This document shows, piece by piece, positions 1 through 8,902 of a stretch of 64,000 nucleotides of DNA; within the stretch, counting starts at the first letter, position 1; each line of letters begins with the position of its first letter. A program made the translations under genes and the position numbers. Origin of the DNA: Brenneria populi (GTDB taxonomy: Bacteria; Pseudomonadota; Gammaproteobacteria; Enterobacterales; Enterobacteriaceae); NCBI RefSeq assembly GCF_036016195.1, contig NZ_JAYWTM010000001.1, forward strand, positions 620,001 to 684,000, written 5' to 3'. The notes beneath the pieces are model-generated. The model worked only from the letters and a program-made list of their open reading frames with translations, was not told where the DNA came from and did not search any database.

Positions 1-670
1 TGTAGGGCGTAACGCCGTATTTCTTCAGCAGCGTCAGGGTTTCGTCATATAACGCCGTCCCCACCTCACGCGAGAAGAACACAAAAGGCTCATTCGCCAA
101 CTGGCCGATCCCGATCGGCCCCTTGGCCTGCACGGCCAGCGGGTGCGCCTCATGCACCACGGCGACCAGCGCCTCATGCAGCAAAAGCTGATGTTCAAGC
201 GCATCGGGCAACGGATTATTGCGCATCACCCCAATATCAAGTTTACCGTTCAGCAGCGGTTCGATCTGCTGCTTGGTATTCAACTCCATCATCTGGATAT
301 GAACTTGCGGAAAAGATTGACGGAAGCGGAGCAAGCTGCGGGAAACCTTTTTAATAAAAGGCGCGGATGAAGTAAAACCGATGGTCAGTTCCCCGATCTC
401 CCCCCGCTGGATGCGCGCGGCGCGCTCTGCCGCCTGATTGACCTGCGCGATGATTGACCAGGCCTCTTTTAGAAACATCTCGCCCGCCGGCGTCAGACGT
501 ACGTTACGGTTGTTGCGCTCGAATAATCTGGCGCCGATCTGTTCTTCCAGAATTTGTATTTGCTGACTGAGAGGCGGTTGAGAAATAAGCAATTTTTCCG
601 CCGCGCGGCCAAAATGCAGCTCTTCGGCGACGGCAATGAAATAGCGCAGATGGCGTAATTCGATATTCAT
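1..670 (-). CDS. ynfL: LysR-family transcriptional regulator, YnfL-like (3' end beyond window)
   Basis: About 223 codons are visible, read leftward from an ATG at 670; the C-terminus lies outside the window. The N-terminus starts MNIELRHLRYFIAVAEELHF and runs into a typical LysR winged helix-turn-helix (residues 1-60, with the PPLSQQIQ recognition-helix segment). The start of a periplasmic-binding-like effector domain follows (about 90 onward). It is divergent from the ynfM-like exporter gene next door, the same pair arrangement as ynfL-ynfM in E. coli. By analogy with other divergent LysR pairs it probably controls that exporter; the effector is unknown. Family assignment is secure; the ynfL name rests mainly on the neighbour. 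Confidence 0.85.
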   Translation of the reverse strand, partial: MNIELRHLRYFIAVAEELHFGRAAEKLLISQPPLSQQIQILEEQIGARLFERNNRNVRLTPAGEMFLKEAWSIIAQVNQAAERAARIQRGEIGELTIGFTSSAPFIKKVSRSLLRFRQSFPQVHIQMMELNTKQQIEPLLNGKLDIGVMRNNPLPDALEHQLLLHEALVAVVHEAHPLAVQAKGPIGIGQLANEPFVFFSREVGTALYDETLTLLKKYGVTPY

Positions 671-769
671 ATTTTATAAGTATTAATTATGACGACTAAT
701 ATATTATACAAAATAATATTGCTCTTCTATGATCGCGCCATCTTTTCCCTTGTTAAATCTGGAATTATT

Positions 770-2044
770 TTGAGTACCCCCCCGTCACCAGCAGCAAATG
801 ATACGCCCGCCTCGATTATTGATGATATTGAAACACGGTCACCAAAACCGAACGCCAGCGGTAAAACCCCCTATATCAAACGCGGTACGCCGCAATTTAT
901 GCGCGTCACCCTGGCGCTATTTTCGGCCGGCTTGGCCACCTTTGCGTTGCTTTACTGCGTGCAGCCGCTATTGCCGGTCCTTTCCGAGGCATTTTCCATT
1001 TCTCCCGCGGCCAGCAGCCTGTCGCTTTCGGTCGCCACTGCAACCATGGCCTTCGGCCTGCTATTTACCGGCCCGCTGTCTGATACCGTCGGACGCAAGA
1101 ACGTAATGGTGGTATCGCTAATGTTGGCATCCATCTGCACGCTGGTTTGCGCCTTTATGACCAGTTGGCACGGAGTGCTGATCATGCGCGCCATGATCGG
1201 CCTGTCGCTCAGCGGCGTGGCGGCGGTCGCCATGAGTTATTTAAGCGAAGAGATCCACCCCAGCGTGCTGGCCTTTTCCATGGGGCTGTATATCAGCGGC
1301 AATTCGATCGGCGGCATGAGCGGACGGCTGGTCAGCGGCGTACTGAGCGACTATTTTCCCTGGCGCGTCTCCGTCGGCGCCATTGGCGTTCTGGCGTTGG
1401 TTTCAGCGCTGACCTTCTGGAAAATTCTGCCGGAGTCGCGCCATTTCCGCCCCGGCTCTTTGCGTCCCAAGACGCTACTGCTGAATGCGAAACTGCACTG
1501 GCACGACGCCGGATTGCCGCTGCTGTTCTTAGAGGGTTTTTTGCTGATGGGGTCGTTCGTGACCCTCTTTAACTATATCGGCTACCGGCTATTGGCTCCC
1601 CCTTACCTGCTCAATCAGGCGATCGTCGGCCTGCTGTCGGTGGTGTATCTAACCGGCAGCTATAGCTCGCCGAAAGCCGGCGCCTTAACCGCCCGCTATG
1701 GGCGCGGACCGGTGCTGACGATCTCCATCGGCATCATGCTGCTGGGTCTGCTCATTACCGCCTTAAGCCCTATGCTGTGCGTTCTACTCGGCATGATGTT
1801 GTTTGCCGCAGGCTTCTTCGCCTCTCACGCGGTCGCCAGCGGCTGGATCGGGCAGCGCGCGCGCCGGGCAAAAGGCCAGGCCTCCTCCCTGTATCTCTTC
1901 TCCTACTATTTTGGCTCCAGCCTGGCCGGAACCATCGGCGGCGTGTTTTGGCACGGATATGGCTGGGCGGGCATTACCCTGTTTCTGGCGACGTTGCTGA
2001 TCGTTGCGCTGCTGGTCAGCGTCCGCCTGAAACAGCTGCCCTGA
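770..2044 (+). CDS. ynfM: MFS efflux transporter YnfM
   Basis: A 12-helix major facilitator superfamily inner-membrane transporter of the drug/arabinose-efflux type. From the segment KRGTPQFMRVTLALFSAGLA onward the protein is nearly colinear with E. coli YnfM (417 residues). It includes the MFS motif in the loop after helix 2 (GPLSDTVGRK) and the RRAKGQASSLYLFSYY segment late in the protein. An in-frame ATG at 689 would give 451 residues, but it leaves only 18 bp to the divergent regulator start. The TTG at 770 gives 424 residues, close to the family length, and leaves room for a promoter, so I prefer it. The substrate is not known from sequence. Confidence 0.88.
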   Translation: MSTPPSPAANDTPASIIDDIETRSPKPNASGKTPYIKRGTPQFMRVTLALFSAGLATFALLYCVQPLLPVLSEAFSISPAASSLSLSVATATMAFGLLFTGPLSDTVGRKNVMVVSLMLASICTLVCAFMTSWHGVLIMRAMIGLSLSGVAAVAMSYLSEEIHPSVLAFSMGLYISGNSIGGMSGRLVSGVLSDYFPWRVSVGAIGVLALVSALTFWKILPESRHFRPGSLRPKTLLLNAKLHWHDAGLPLLFLEGFLLMGSFVTLFNYIGYRLLAPPYLLNQAIVGLLSVVYLTGSYSSPKAGALTARYGRGPVLTISIGIMLLGLLITALSPMLCVLLGMMLFAAGFFASHAVASGWIGQRARRAKGQASSLYLFSYYFGSSLAGTIGGVFWHGYGWAGITLFLATLLIVALLVSVRLKQLP

Positions 2045-2122
2045 TTTCACCTTTTTGCCATTAATCCCTGCTCGGCGACTGAAAAACGGTTGCCGATGTC
2101 GGGGATTCGTCATATAACCATT

Positions 2123-2139
2123 AGTATGTTGTAACTAAA
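2123..2139 (+). promoter_or_regulatory. Replication terminator site (Ter), Tus-binding
   Basis: AGTATGTTGTAACTAAA matches the enterobacterial Ter core consensus (AGNATGTTGTAACTAAA) at every position. It ends 22 bp before the tus start, the same placement and orientation as TerB upstream of E. coli tus. There, bound Tus also represses its own promoter. By the TerB convention, the arrest face is the left end as written, so forks moving toward higher coordinates should be blocked (inference). Confidence 0.95.
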
Positions 2140-2161
2140 TACCGACTGCGAAGGGGGAATC

Positions 2162-3094
2162 ATGGATCGCTACTCGCTTGTTAGCCGAATGAACCGCTGC
2201 TTTGCGACGCTGGAAGAAAAGCTGGCGCAGATGCCGCCGCTGTTTTCGTCATTTCGCCTACTGGCCGGGCGCGTCTTTGCGCTGCCCGATATTGAAAAAG
2301 GCACCGAGCACGACGCGATAGAACAGATTAGAGTTCATCAGCACGTCGGCCGGACGGCATGCGAGCTGGGATTAACGCATTTTCAGCGGCTGTTTATCCA
2401 CCACTATCCGGAAACCATTAGCAGCAAAGCCGCTATCCGCCTCCCCGGCGCCCTGTGCTTCTCCGTCGATGAGCGCCAATATCAGCAGGCGCGGCAGCTG
2501 ATAACGGAAGTCAATGCATTGAAAAAAGAGCTGGAGCGCATCATCACCGTCGAGTCCGGGCTGGCCTCCGAGCAACGCTTTGAGTTCGTACACCAGCATC
2601 TGAAGGGGCTGATCACGCTTAGCGCCTACCGTTCATTAACGCTGGTCGTCAATCCGGCGTCGGTCCGCTTCGGCTGGGCCAATAAACACATTATCAAAAC
2701 CATAACCCGCGTCGACCTGCTGGATAAACTGGAGAGAAGCCGCAAAGCCGGCAAACACGCCGCGCCCTACGGCAAGCTGCAGTGGGCCGAACGGGTCGAG
2801 CAGGAGATAGCGCAGGTATTGCGCTTGCCCGAATCGGCGTTGCTGAAGATCAAACGCCCGGTGAAGGTCCAGCCGATCGCCAGAGTATGGTATCCTGAAC
2901 GGCAAAAACAGGTGCAACACCCCTGCCCCTCACCGCTGCTGGTCCTGTGTCGGCAGGCATGCGGAGGCGCCGTCCCGGTTATAGGCGAGTTGAATAACTA
3001 TGATGCCGACAACATAAAACATAAGCATAAACCTCAGGCAAAGCCGCTGAGGCTGCTGATCCCCCGGCTGCATCTGTATACCGATGCGATGTAA
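2162..3094 (+). CDS. tus: DNA replication terminus site-binding protein Tus
   Basis: Tus binds Ter sites as a monomer and blocks the replicative helicase in one orientation, trapping forks in the terminus. The product is 310 residues against 309 in E. coli. It keeps the DNA-binding and C-terminal signatures: FGWANKHIIK (about 180), LKIKRPVKVQPIARVWYP (about 230) and LNYDADN with PRLHLY at the end. The N-terminal third is more diverged. The ATG follows a strong AAGGGGG ribosome site. A Ter site overlaps the promoter region, so autoregulation as in E. coli is likely. Its neighbours fumC and manA are also the E. coli neighbours. Confidence 0.96.
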   Translation: MDRYSLVSRMNRCFATLEEKLAQMPPLFSSFRLLAGRVFALPDIEKGTEHDAIEQIRVHQHVGRTACELGLTHFQRLFIHHYPETISSKAAIRLPGALCFSVDERQYQQARQLITEVNALKKELERIITVESGLASEQRFEFVHQHLKGLITLSAYRSLTLVVNPASVRFGWANKHIIKTITRVDLLDKLERSRKAGKHAAPYGKLQWAERVEQEIAQVLRLPESALLKIKRPVKVQPIARVWYPERQKQVQHPCPSPLLVLCRQACGGAVPVIGELNNYDADNIKHKHKPQAKPLRLLIPRLHLYTDAM

Positions 3095-3132
3095 GCGGCC
3101 GACGATGTTCGCGCGCCAAGATCCGAGCGCGC

Positions 3133-3162
3133 CGCCTGCCGGCTTAACCTCGCCGGCAGGCG
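3133..3162. terminator. Hairpin between convergent tus and fumC
   Basis: An 11-bp GC-rich perfect stem (CGCCTGCCGGC type arms, 8-base loop) lies in the 84-bp gap between two converging genes. It lacks a clear T-run, so it may act as a bidirectional weak terminator or an mRNA 3' stabiliser. Confidence 0.5.
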
Positions 3163-3178
3163 AGTAGATCGAGATTAA

Positions 3179-4576
3179 TCAGCTTTTCAGACTGCCGACC
3201 ATATCCTGCGGGCGCACCCACTCATCAAACTGCGCGTCGGTGAGATACCCGAGCTTCAGCGCCGACACTTTTAACGTCAGCCCCTCTTTATGCGCTTTTT
3301 TGGCGATTTCCGCCGCTTTATCGTAACCGATATGGGGATTGAGCGCCGTCACCAGCATCAGAGATTCATTCAGCAGCTTATCGATCCGTTCGCGATTCGG
3401 TTCAATGCCGACCGCGCAGTGTTCGTTGAAGCTTTTCATGCCGTCGGCCAGCAGACGCACCGATTGCAGAAAATTATGGATCACCATGGGGCGATAAACA
3501 TTCAGTTCAAAGTTGCCCGCCGCCCCGCCGATATTAACCGCGACGTCGTTCCCCATAACCTGGCAACACAGCATCGTCAGCGCCTCGCACTGCGTAGGGT
3601 TCACTTTACCGGGCATAATTGAACTGCCGGGCTCGTTTTCCGGAATGCTCAATTCGCCGATGCCGCAGCGCGGTCCGGAGGCCAGCCAGCGCACGTCATT
3701 GGCGATCTTCATCAATGACGCCGCCAACCCTTTCAATGCGCCATGGCTATGAACCAACGCGTCGCAGGTGCCTAGCGATTCAAATTTGTTCGGCGCGGTG
3801 ACGAACGGTTGCCCGGTCAGCCGCGCCAGTTCGGCGGCGACTCGGACGGCGTATTCAGGGTGCGTATTCAGGCCGGTGCCGACGGCCGTTCCGCCCAGCG
3901 CAAGCTCGCATAAATGCGGCACGCTGTTTTCAATATGCTTCAGGCTATGTTGCAGCATTGCCGCCCAGCCGGAGATCTCCTGTCCCAGCGTTAACGGCGT
4001 CGCATCCTGCAAGTGGGTGCGTCCGATCTTTACGATCTCCTTGAATTTTTCCGCTTTTGCGGCCAGCGTCCGCTGCAATGAGGCCAGCTCCGGAATCAGG
4101 TGCTCATTCAGCGCCAGCACGGCCGCGACATGCATCGCCGTAGGGAACACATCGTTCGAACTTTGGCTTTTATTGACGTCGTCATTGGGATGGACCAAAC
4201 GGCCGCTGCCTCGTTCGCCGCCCAGCAGTTCGCTGGCGCGGTTCGCCAGCACCTCATTCATATTCATGTTGCTCTGGGTGCCGGAACCGGTCTGCCAGAT
4301 GGCCAGCGGGAACTCGTCGGCATGCTTGCCGGCCAGAACTTCATCGGCGGCCTGAACGATGGCGTTTCCCCGCTCATCGGGCAGCAGCTTCAAATCCATA
4401 TTCACGCTGGCGGCCGCCCGTTTTGTCTGCGCCAGCGCAGAGATCAGCGCGCGCGGCATTTTCTCTTCGGAAATACGAAAATGCTCCAGCGAACGCTGCG
4501 TCTGCGCGCCCCACAGATGAGCGGCGGGAACATCAATCGGCCCCATCGAATCTTTTTCAATACGCGTTGTTGTCAT
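3179..4576 (-). CDS. fumC: Fumarate hydratase class II (fumarase C)
   Basis: Oxygen-stable, iron-independent fumarase that interconverts fumarate and malate in the TCA cycle; cytosolic homotetramer of the fumarase/aspartase superfamily. Visible signatures are QTGSGTQSNMNMNEV (about 100), KIGRTHLQDATPLTLGQE (about 185) and the superfamily loop GSSIMPGKVNPTQCE (about 318). Three start candidates lie close together. The ATG at 4576 sits 8 bp after AAGGAG, whereas the ATG at 4582 nearly abuts it, so 4576 (465 residues) is chosen. E. coli FumC is 467 residues. No fumA lies upstream here, unlike the E. coli fumA-fumC pair, so fumC must use its own promoter. SoxS or MarA control is possible by analogy but I see no clear box. 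Confidence 0.97.
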   Translation of the reverse strand: MTTTRIEKDSMGPIDVPAAHLWGAQTQRSLEHFRISEEKMPRALISALAQTKRAAASVNMDLKLLPDERGNAIVQAADEVLAGKHADEFPLAIWQTGSGTQSNMNMNEVLANRASELLGGERGSGRLVHPNDDVNKSQSSNDVFPTAMHVAAVLALNEHLIPELASLQRTLAAKAEKFKEIVKIGRTHLQDATPLTLGQEISGWAAMLQHSLKHIENSVPHLCELALGGTAVGTGLNTHPEYAVRVAAELARLTGQPFVTAPNKFESLGTCDALVHSHGALKGLAASLMKIANDVRWLASGPRCGIGELSIPENEPGSSIMPGKVNPTQCEALTMLCCQVMGNDVAVNIGGAAGNFELNVYRPMVIHNFLQSVRLLADGMKSFNEHCAVGIEPNRERIDKLLNESLMLVTALNPHIGYDKAAEIAKKAHKEGLTLKVSALKLGYLTDAQFDEWVRPQDMVGSLKS

Positions 4577-4899
4577 AACCATTTCTCCTTAGCATTACGA
4601 AACAATGAAGGGGTCAGTATCGCCATAAAATGAAAATAAAAACGATAATGACAATACAAATCATTACGGAAATATTCGGCGCGAATCCTGATTAAACGCC
4701 CTGTCCCCGCCGAAATCGCCCCGGAATAGCGCGACGCAAAACGTCTGAGCGAAGAGATTACCCCTACCGGCACCGTCTGGAATAGTGACACATAAAACAT
4801 TAACATGATGTGAGCGGAAACTATTTATTTGCCGGCCCCCTATTTGTTAACTATTTGAATTATATTAATCAACGAATTATTTAACGTCAGGAATCCAAC
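4577..4899. other. fumC-manA divergent intergenic region
   Basis: An AT-rich 323-bp gap between two divergent genes, expected to hold both promoters. I see no convincing paired -35/-10, no regulator palindrome and no small gene. A 77-codon frame running leftward through it overlaps the fumC ribosome site and resembles no protein I know. Confidence 0.5.
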
Positions 4900-6072
4900 A
4901 TGCGAAAAATGCTCAACCGTGTCCAGCACTATGCCTGGGGAAGCAAACACGCTTTGAATGAGCTATATGGTATTGATAACCCTAACGATTTACCAATGGC
5001 GGAATTATGGATGGGCGCGCATCCCAAGAGCAGTTCCCAGGTTATTGACGAAGAAGGGAAGGCGCGCAGCTTACGTGAAGTGATTGCCGAGGACCTATCC
5101 GGGCACCTTGGCGCCGACGTCGCACGGCGTTTCGGCGAACTCCCCTTCCTCTTTAAGGTACTGTGCGCCGCGCAGCCCCTTTCCATCCAGGTACACCCAA
5201 GCAAATCCGCAGCGGAACAAGGGTTTGCAAAGGAAAATGCTGCCGGAATCGCGATGGATGCGGCGGAAAGAAACTATAAGGACGCCAATCACAAGCCGGA
5301 ATTGGTTTTTGCGCTAACCCCTTTCCAGGCCATGAACGGCTTTAGGGAATTATCTGAAATTGTCGCTTTATTGCAGCCGGTAGCCAGCGCCCATCCATCG
5401 ATCTCCGCCTTTCTGCAACAGCCCGACGGCAAGAATCTCTCCATGCTGTTCGCCAACCTGCTGAGTATGGAAGGACAGCAAAAAAATCAGGCGCTGGGCG
5501 TATTAAAAGCGGCGCTGAACAACCAGCAGGACCAACCCTGGGCGACCATTCGCGATATCACCCGGTTTTATCCCGACGACAACGGTTTGTTTTCTCCGCT
5601 GCTGCTCAACGTCATTACGCTGCAGCCGGGCGAAGCGATGTTTCTCTACGCGGAAACGCCGCACGCCTATCTGAACGGCGTGGCCCTGGAAGTGATGGCG
5701 AATTCGGACAACGTGCTGCGCGCGGGATTGACGCCGAAGTACATCGATATTCCGGAACTGCTGGACAACGTAAAATTCGTAGCCAAACCGGCGGCAAATT
5801 TATTGACCGCCCCCATTCAGCAGGGAAATGCGCTAAGCTTCCCTATTCCCGTAGGCGACTTTGCCTTTTCTCTGCACTTTTTGGACGGCGAGCCGCAAAC
5901 GCTCGACCAAAATAGCGCCGCCATTGTTTTCTGCGTAGACGGCGAAGCCCTACTGCGAAAAGACGATCGGCAAATCGTGCTTAAAGCGGGCGAATCCTGT
6001 TTTATTTCAGCCGATGAGTCGCCCGTGACGGTTCAGGGACGAGGGCGCGTCGCGCGCGTATTTAATCGGTAA
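4900..6072 (+). CDS. manA: Mannose-6-phosphate isomerase, class I
   Basis: Zinc-dependent cupin enzyme interconverting mannose 6-phosphate and fructose 6-phosphate, for mannose use and as the first step to GDP-mannose for polysaccharides. The 390-residue product aligns end to end with E. coli ManA (391). Zinc-site segments are present: LSIQVHPSKSAAEQGF (about 95) with its Gln and His, NHKPELVFALTPFQAMNGFR (about 130) with its Glu, and the His in AETPHAYLNG (about 250). The signature GVALEVMANSDNVLRAGLTP follows. An AGGA ribosome site precedes the ATG. ydgA lies 62 bp downstream in the same direction, with an intervening GC-rich hairpin, as next to E. coli manA. Confidence 0.97.
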   Translation: MRKMLNRVQHYAWGSKHALNELYGIDNPNDLPMAELWMGAHPKSSSQVIDEEGKARSLREVIAEDLSGHLGADVARRFGELPFLFKVLCAAQPLSIQVHPSKSAAEQGFAKENAAGIAMDAAERNYKDANHKPELVFALTPFQAMNGFRELSEIVALLQPVASAHPSISAFLQQPDGKNLSMLFANLLSMEGQQKNQALGVLKAALNNQQDQPWATIRDITRFYPDDNGLFSPLLLNVITLQPGEAMFLYAETPHAYLNGVALEVMANSDNVLRAGLTPKYIDIPELLDNVKFVAKPAANLLTAPIQQGNALSFPIPVGDFAFSLHFLDGEPQTLDQNSAAIVFCVDGEALLRKDDRQIVLKAGESCFISADESPVTVQGRGRVARVFNR

Positions 6073-6134
6073 TTACCGAAACAGACCTGCTCGCCGGGAA
6101 GAAGCCGGGCGAGTGCAAATAAAGGATGAATAAG

Positions 6135-7637
6135 ATGAAGAAGTCATTAATTGCCGCCGGCGTTATCATCGCTTTGGGAGCCGTCTGGACCGGCGCTTCC
6201 TGGTATACCGGCAGACAATTGGCTCAGAATATCGATGAGTTTACCGACAACATTAACTCACAGATAAAATCCGCCTACCCCGACGCGGCGCTAAAAGTGG
6301 TGTACCGCGATTATCAGGGCGGTATTTTCAGCAGCAAAGCCGCCTTCGTTATACAATACGACGGTTCGGACAAGTGGCAAAAACCCCTGGCGCCGGGCGA
6401 GGAAATTGTTATCAACAATACCGTTTATCACGGTCCTTTCCCCTTATCGCAACTCAAAAAGTTTAATCTGATCCCCGCCATGGCCGCCGTACAGGCGGAG
6501 CTGGGGAACACGCCGGTGATTAAACCCCTTTTCGATCTCACGCAGAATAAGCCGTTATTTACCGCCGAGTCGCGCGTCGCCTACAGCGGCGCAATCGATG
6601 CCGACATCAGCCTGCTGCCTATTGAATATCAGGGCAATGAGCAGAAATTGTCTTTCAGCGGCGCGCAGCTGCAGCTAGACGCCTCCAGCGATCTGCGCGC
6701 GCACAAACTGTCGGGCACCGCCGGCAGCATCTTGATAGAGAAGAAAAATCCCTGGGGGGAGATGGAGCAATTCACGCTAAAAGATCTGGCGCTGGATACC
6801 AACACCCGCCAGGGCAAGTTTGACGTCAGGGTCGGCGACGGCAACGCTACCGCCAAGTCGCTGACGGTGACCGTTGCCGGCGGCGAACCCGTCGCGTTCA
6901 ACGATATTGTGATACAGAGCAGCGTAACGGAAGATGATAAAAATCTGGCGGGCAAAACCACCATGGGATTGGGCTCGTTAACCATCGGCGATCGTAATCT
7001 GGGATCCGGCGGCCTGACCCTAAACTTCTCACGCTTTGACGGCGAAGGCACCAAGCAGTTCGCCAGCGATTATCAAAAAGCGATGCAGCAGCTTCTGCCA
7101 AACGCGGCCAAGGACGATCCCCTGGCTTATCAGCATCAAGTGATGATGGTTTTCCTGCAAAACTTGCCTAAATTGCTGAAAGGAAACCCAAACATCTCCA
7201 TCTCGCCGCTTAGCTGGAAAAACGGCAAAGGCGAAAGCACCTTTACCCTGGCTCTGGATATGACCGATCCGCTGCAGAACGGCGCCAGCGCCGCCAATCC
7301 GGAATCGTCGGATGAAGAAAAAATCATCCTACAGTCGGTAAAAAAATTCGATGCTAAATTACATGTGCCGTTGGAGATGCTGGCGGAATTGATGGTTCAG
7401 ACGGGGAAACAGCCCGCGACCGATGAGGAGAAAGAGCAGGTTCGCAAGATGGCGCTTCAGCAAGCGAATATGATGGCAAGCATCGGCCAAATGAATAAGA
7501 TGACCGTCACGCAAGATAACGCGATCGTCAGCTCACTGCAGTACGCCGACGGCCAGGTCGATTTTAACGGCAACAAAATGCCGCTATCCGACTTTATCGC
7601 GCCGTTTATCGACCTTCCCGCCGAGGGCAGCAATTAA
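6135..7637 (+). CDS. ydgA: YdgA family protein (DUF945)
   Basis: A 500-residue protein with one N-terminal membrane anchor or uncleaved signal (MKKSLIAAGVIIALGAVWTG) and a large periplasmic part. It matches E. coli YdgA along its length: HGPFPLSQLKKFNLIPAMA near 100, NPNISISPLSWKNGKGEST near 355, and SSLQYADGQVDFNGNKMPL at the C-terminus. The family is DUF945. No enzymatic motif is visible and its role is not established. Of two in-frame ATGs (6126, 6135), the second has the proper spacing from AAAGGA and matches the E. coli start. It likely shares transcripts with manA. Confidence 0.93.
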   Translation: MKKSLIAAGVIIALGAVWTGASWYTGRQLAQNIDEFTDNINSQIKSAYPDAALKVVYRDYQGGIFSSKAAFVIQYDGSDKWQKPLAPGEEIVINNTVYHGPFPLSQLKKFNLIPAMAAVQAELGNTPVIKPLFDLTQNKPLFTAESRVAYSGAIDADISLLPIEYQGNEQKLSFSGAQLQLDASSDLRAHKLSGTAGSILIEKKNPWGEMEQFTLKDLALDTNTRQGKFDVRVGDGNATAKSLTVTVAGGEPVAFNDIVIQSSVTEDDKNLAGKTTMGLGSLTIGDRNLGSGGLTLNFSRFDGEGTKQFASDYQKAMQQLLPNAAKDDPLAYQHQVMMVFLQNLPKLLKGNPNISISPLSWKNGKGESTFTLALDMTDPLQNGASAANPESSDEEKIILQSVKKFDAKLHVPLEMLAELMVQTGKQPATDEEKEQVRKMALQQANMMASIGQMNKMTVTQDNAIVSSLQYADGQVDFNGNKMPLSDFIAPFIDLPAEGSN

Positions 7638-7770
7638 GCATCTGGCGTCATCGCCGGAGTAGCCTGCCGTAGTAGTTTAAGAAAGCGATAACAATAAACC
7701 TGTGACGGCCGCCGCGCCGTTACAGGTTATCTTCCCGTCCGAGTCTGTTTTTATCGTTAAGAGATCCAGC

Positions 7771-8751
7771 ATGCAAAACGTAAAGATCCTCCTGGAACAG
7801 CGCCAAACCGCCACCTACTTCCTTACCGTCGTCGCGGCGGCGCTGATTGCGCTGGCGCTCCCCGCGACGGAAAAATGGGACCAGGCGATCAACCCCGCGC
7901 TGGCGTTAATGCTATTCGCGACCTTCTTACAGGTGCCGCTCGCGTCGCTGAAACGGAATTTGGCGCAGATACGCTTTCTTGCCGCGCTGCTTACGGTCAA
8001 TTTTATCGTTATCCCTCTGTCGCTCGCTATTCTCGTGCCCTATTTGCCCGCCGACCCGATGATTCGGCTGGGTATTCTGCTGGTATTGCTCGCCCCCTGT
8101 ATCGACTACGTGGTGACCTTCTCCCATCTTGGCCGCGCGGATGCGGCGCGATTGCTGGCCGCCACGCCGGTACTGCTGATCGTACAAATGCTGGCGCTAC
8201 CGTTTTATCTTGGTCTGTTCCTGGGCCGAGAGGCGTCTGAGCTGATCCATATCGCGCCATTTTTCCACGCCTTTATCTGGCTTATCGCCGTTCCCCTGCT
8301 GCTTGCCTGGCTGGTGCAATGGGGGGCGCGCCGTTCTCCCCCGCTGGCTAGGTTAGCCGACGGGCTCGGCTTCCTTCCGGTTCCCGCCACCGCGCTGGTG
8401 TTATTCGTGGTGGTGGTTTCCGTCATTCCGCAGCTGAAAACCGCCTGGGCCACGGTGCTGGCGGCGATTCCGTTCTATATATTATTCGCGGTCATCGCTC
8501 CGGTTGCCGGGTGGCTGGTCGGCAGGCTGTTTCAGCTGGAGTCCGCCGGCGGGCGAGCCGTGGCCTTCAGCGCCGGAACGCGCAATTCGCTCGTCGTGCT
8601 GCCGTTAGCCCTCGCCATTCCCGGCGCCATCCCGACGCTGCCGGCGATTATCGTGACCCAAACGCTGGTGGAACTGTTAAGCGAGCTGATTTATATCCGC
8701 ATTATCCCTAAACTCAGCGCGCGGACGCCCCGGACGTCGCCCAGGGCATAA
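7771..8751 (+). CDS. ACR3/BASS-family transporter (arsenite or organic anion type)
   Basis: A polytopic inner-membrane protein of about 326 residues with some ten hydrophobic segments. It belongs to the bile acid:sodium symporter / ACR3 arsenite efflux superfamily. The family-like region around LAPCIDYVVTFSHLGRADAA (about 107) resembles the ACR3 signature with its conserved Cys. The segment AFSAGTRNSLVVLPLALAIP (about 265) resembles the second crossover region. No arsR or arsC is nearby, so arsenite export is only one possibility; databases call such proteins arsenic resistance or bile acid symporter family. The ATG at 7771 follows AAGAGA and begins MQNVKILLEQ. An upstream ATG at 7702 lacks a ribosome site. 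There is no equivalent at this point in E. coli. Confidence 0.75.
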   Translation: MQNVKILLEQRQTATYFLTVVAAALIALALPATEKWDQAINPALALMLFATFLQVPLASLKRNLAQIRFLAALLTVNFIVIPLSLAILVPYLPADPMIRLGILLVLLAPCIDYVVTFSHLGRADAARLLAATPVLLIVQMLALPFYLGLFLGREASELIHIAPFFHAFIWLIAVPLLLAWLVQWGARRSPPLARLADGLGFLPVPATALVLFVVVVSVIPQLKTAWATVLAAIPFYILFAVIAPVAGWLVGRLFQLESAGGRAVAFSAGTRNSLVVLPLALAIPGAIPTLPAIIVTQTLVELLSELIYIRIIPKLSARTPRTSPRA

Positions 8752-8902
8752 GACCGGCGCACGCCCTTTAGCACGGCAGATTGCCTGACTTTTTTTCGTA
8801 ACGATTAGCAATTTGCCGCCATTTGTTTTTATACTTCACCGCTCTCGGACGGATCGCTCCCCGGCCGTCCAATACCACTATATTTATTGTAAAGAGTACA
8901 CC

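Noticed and set aside
4573..4806. 77-codon minus-strand frame upstream of fumC
   Set aside because: It overlaps the fumC ribosome site and start, has no ribosome site of its own and resembles no known protein.
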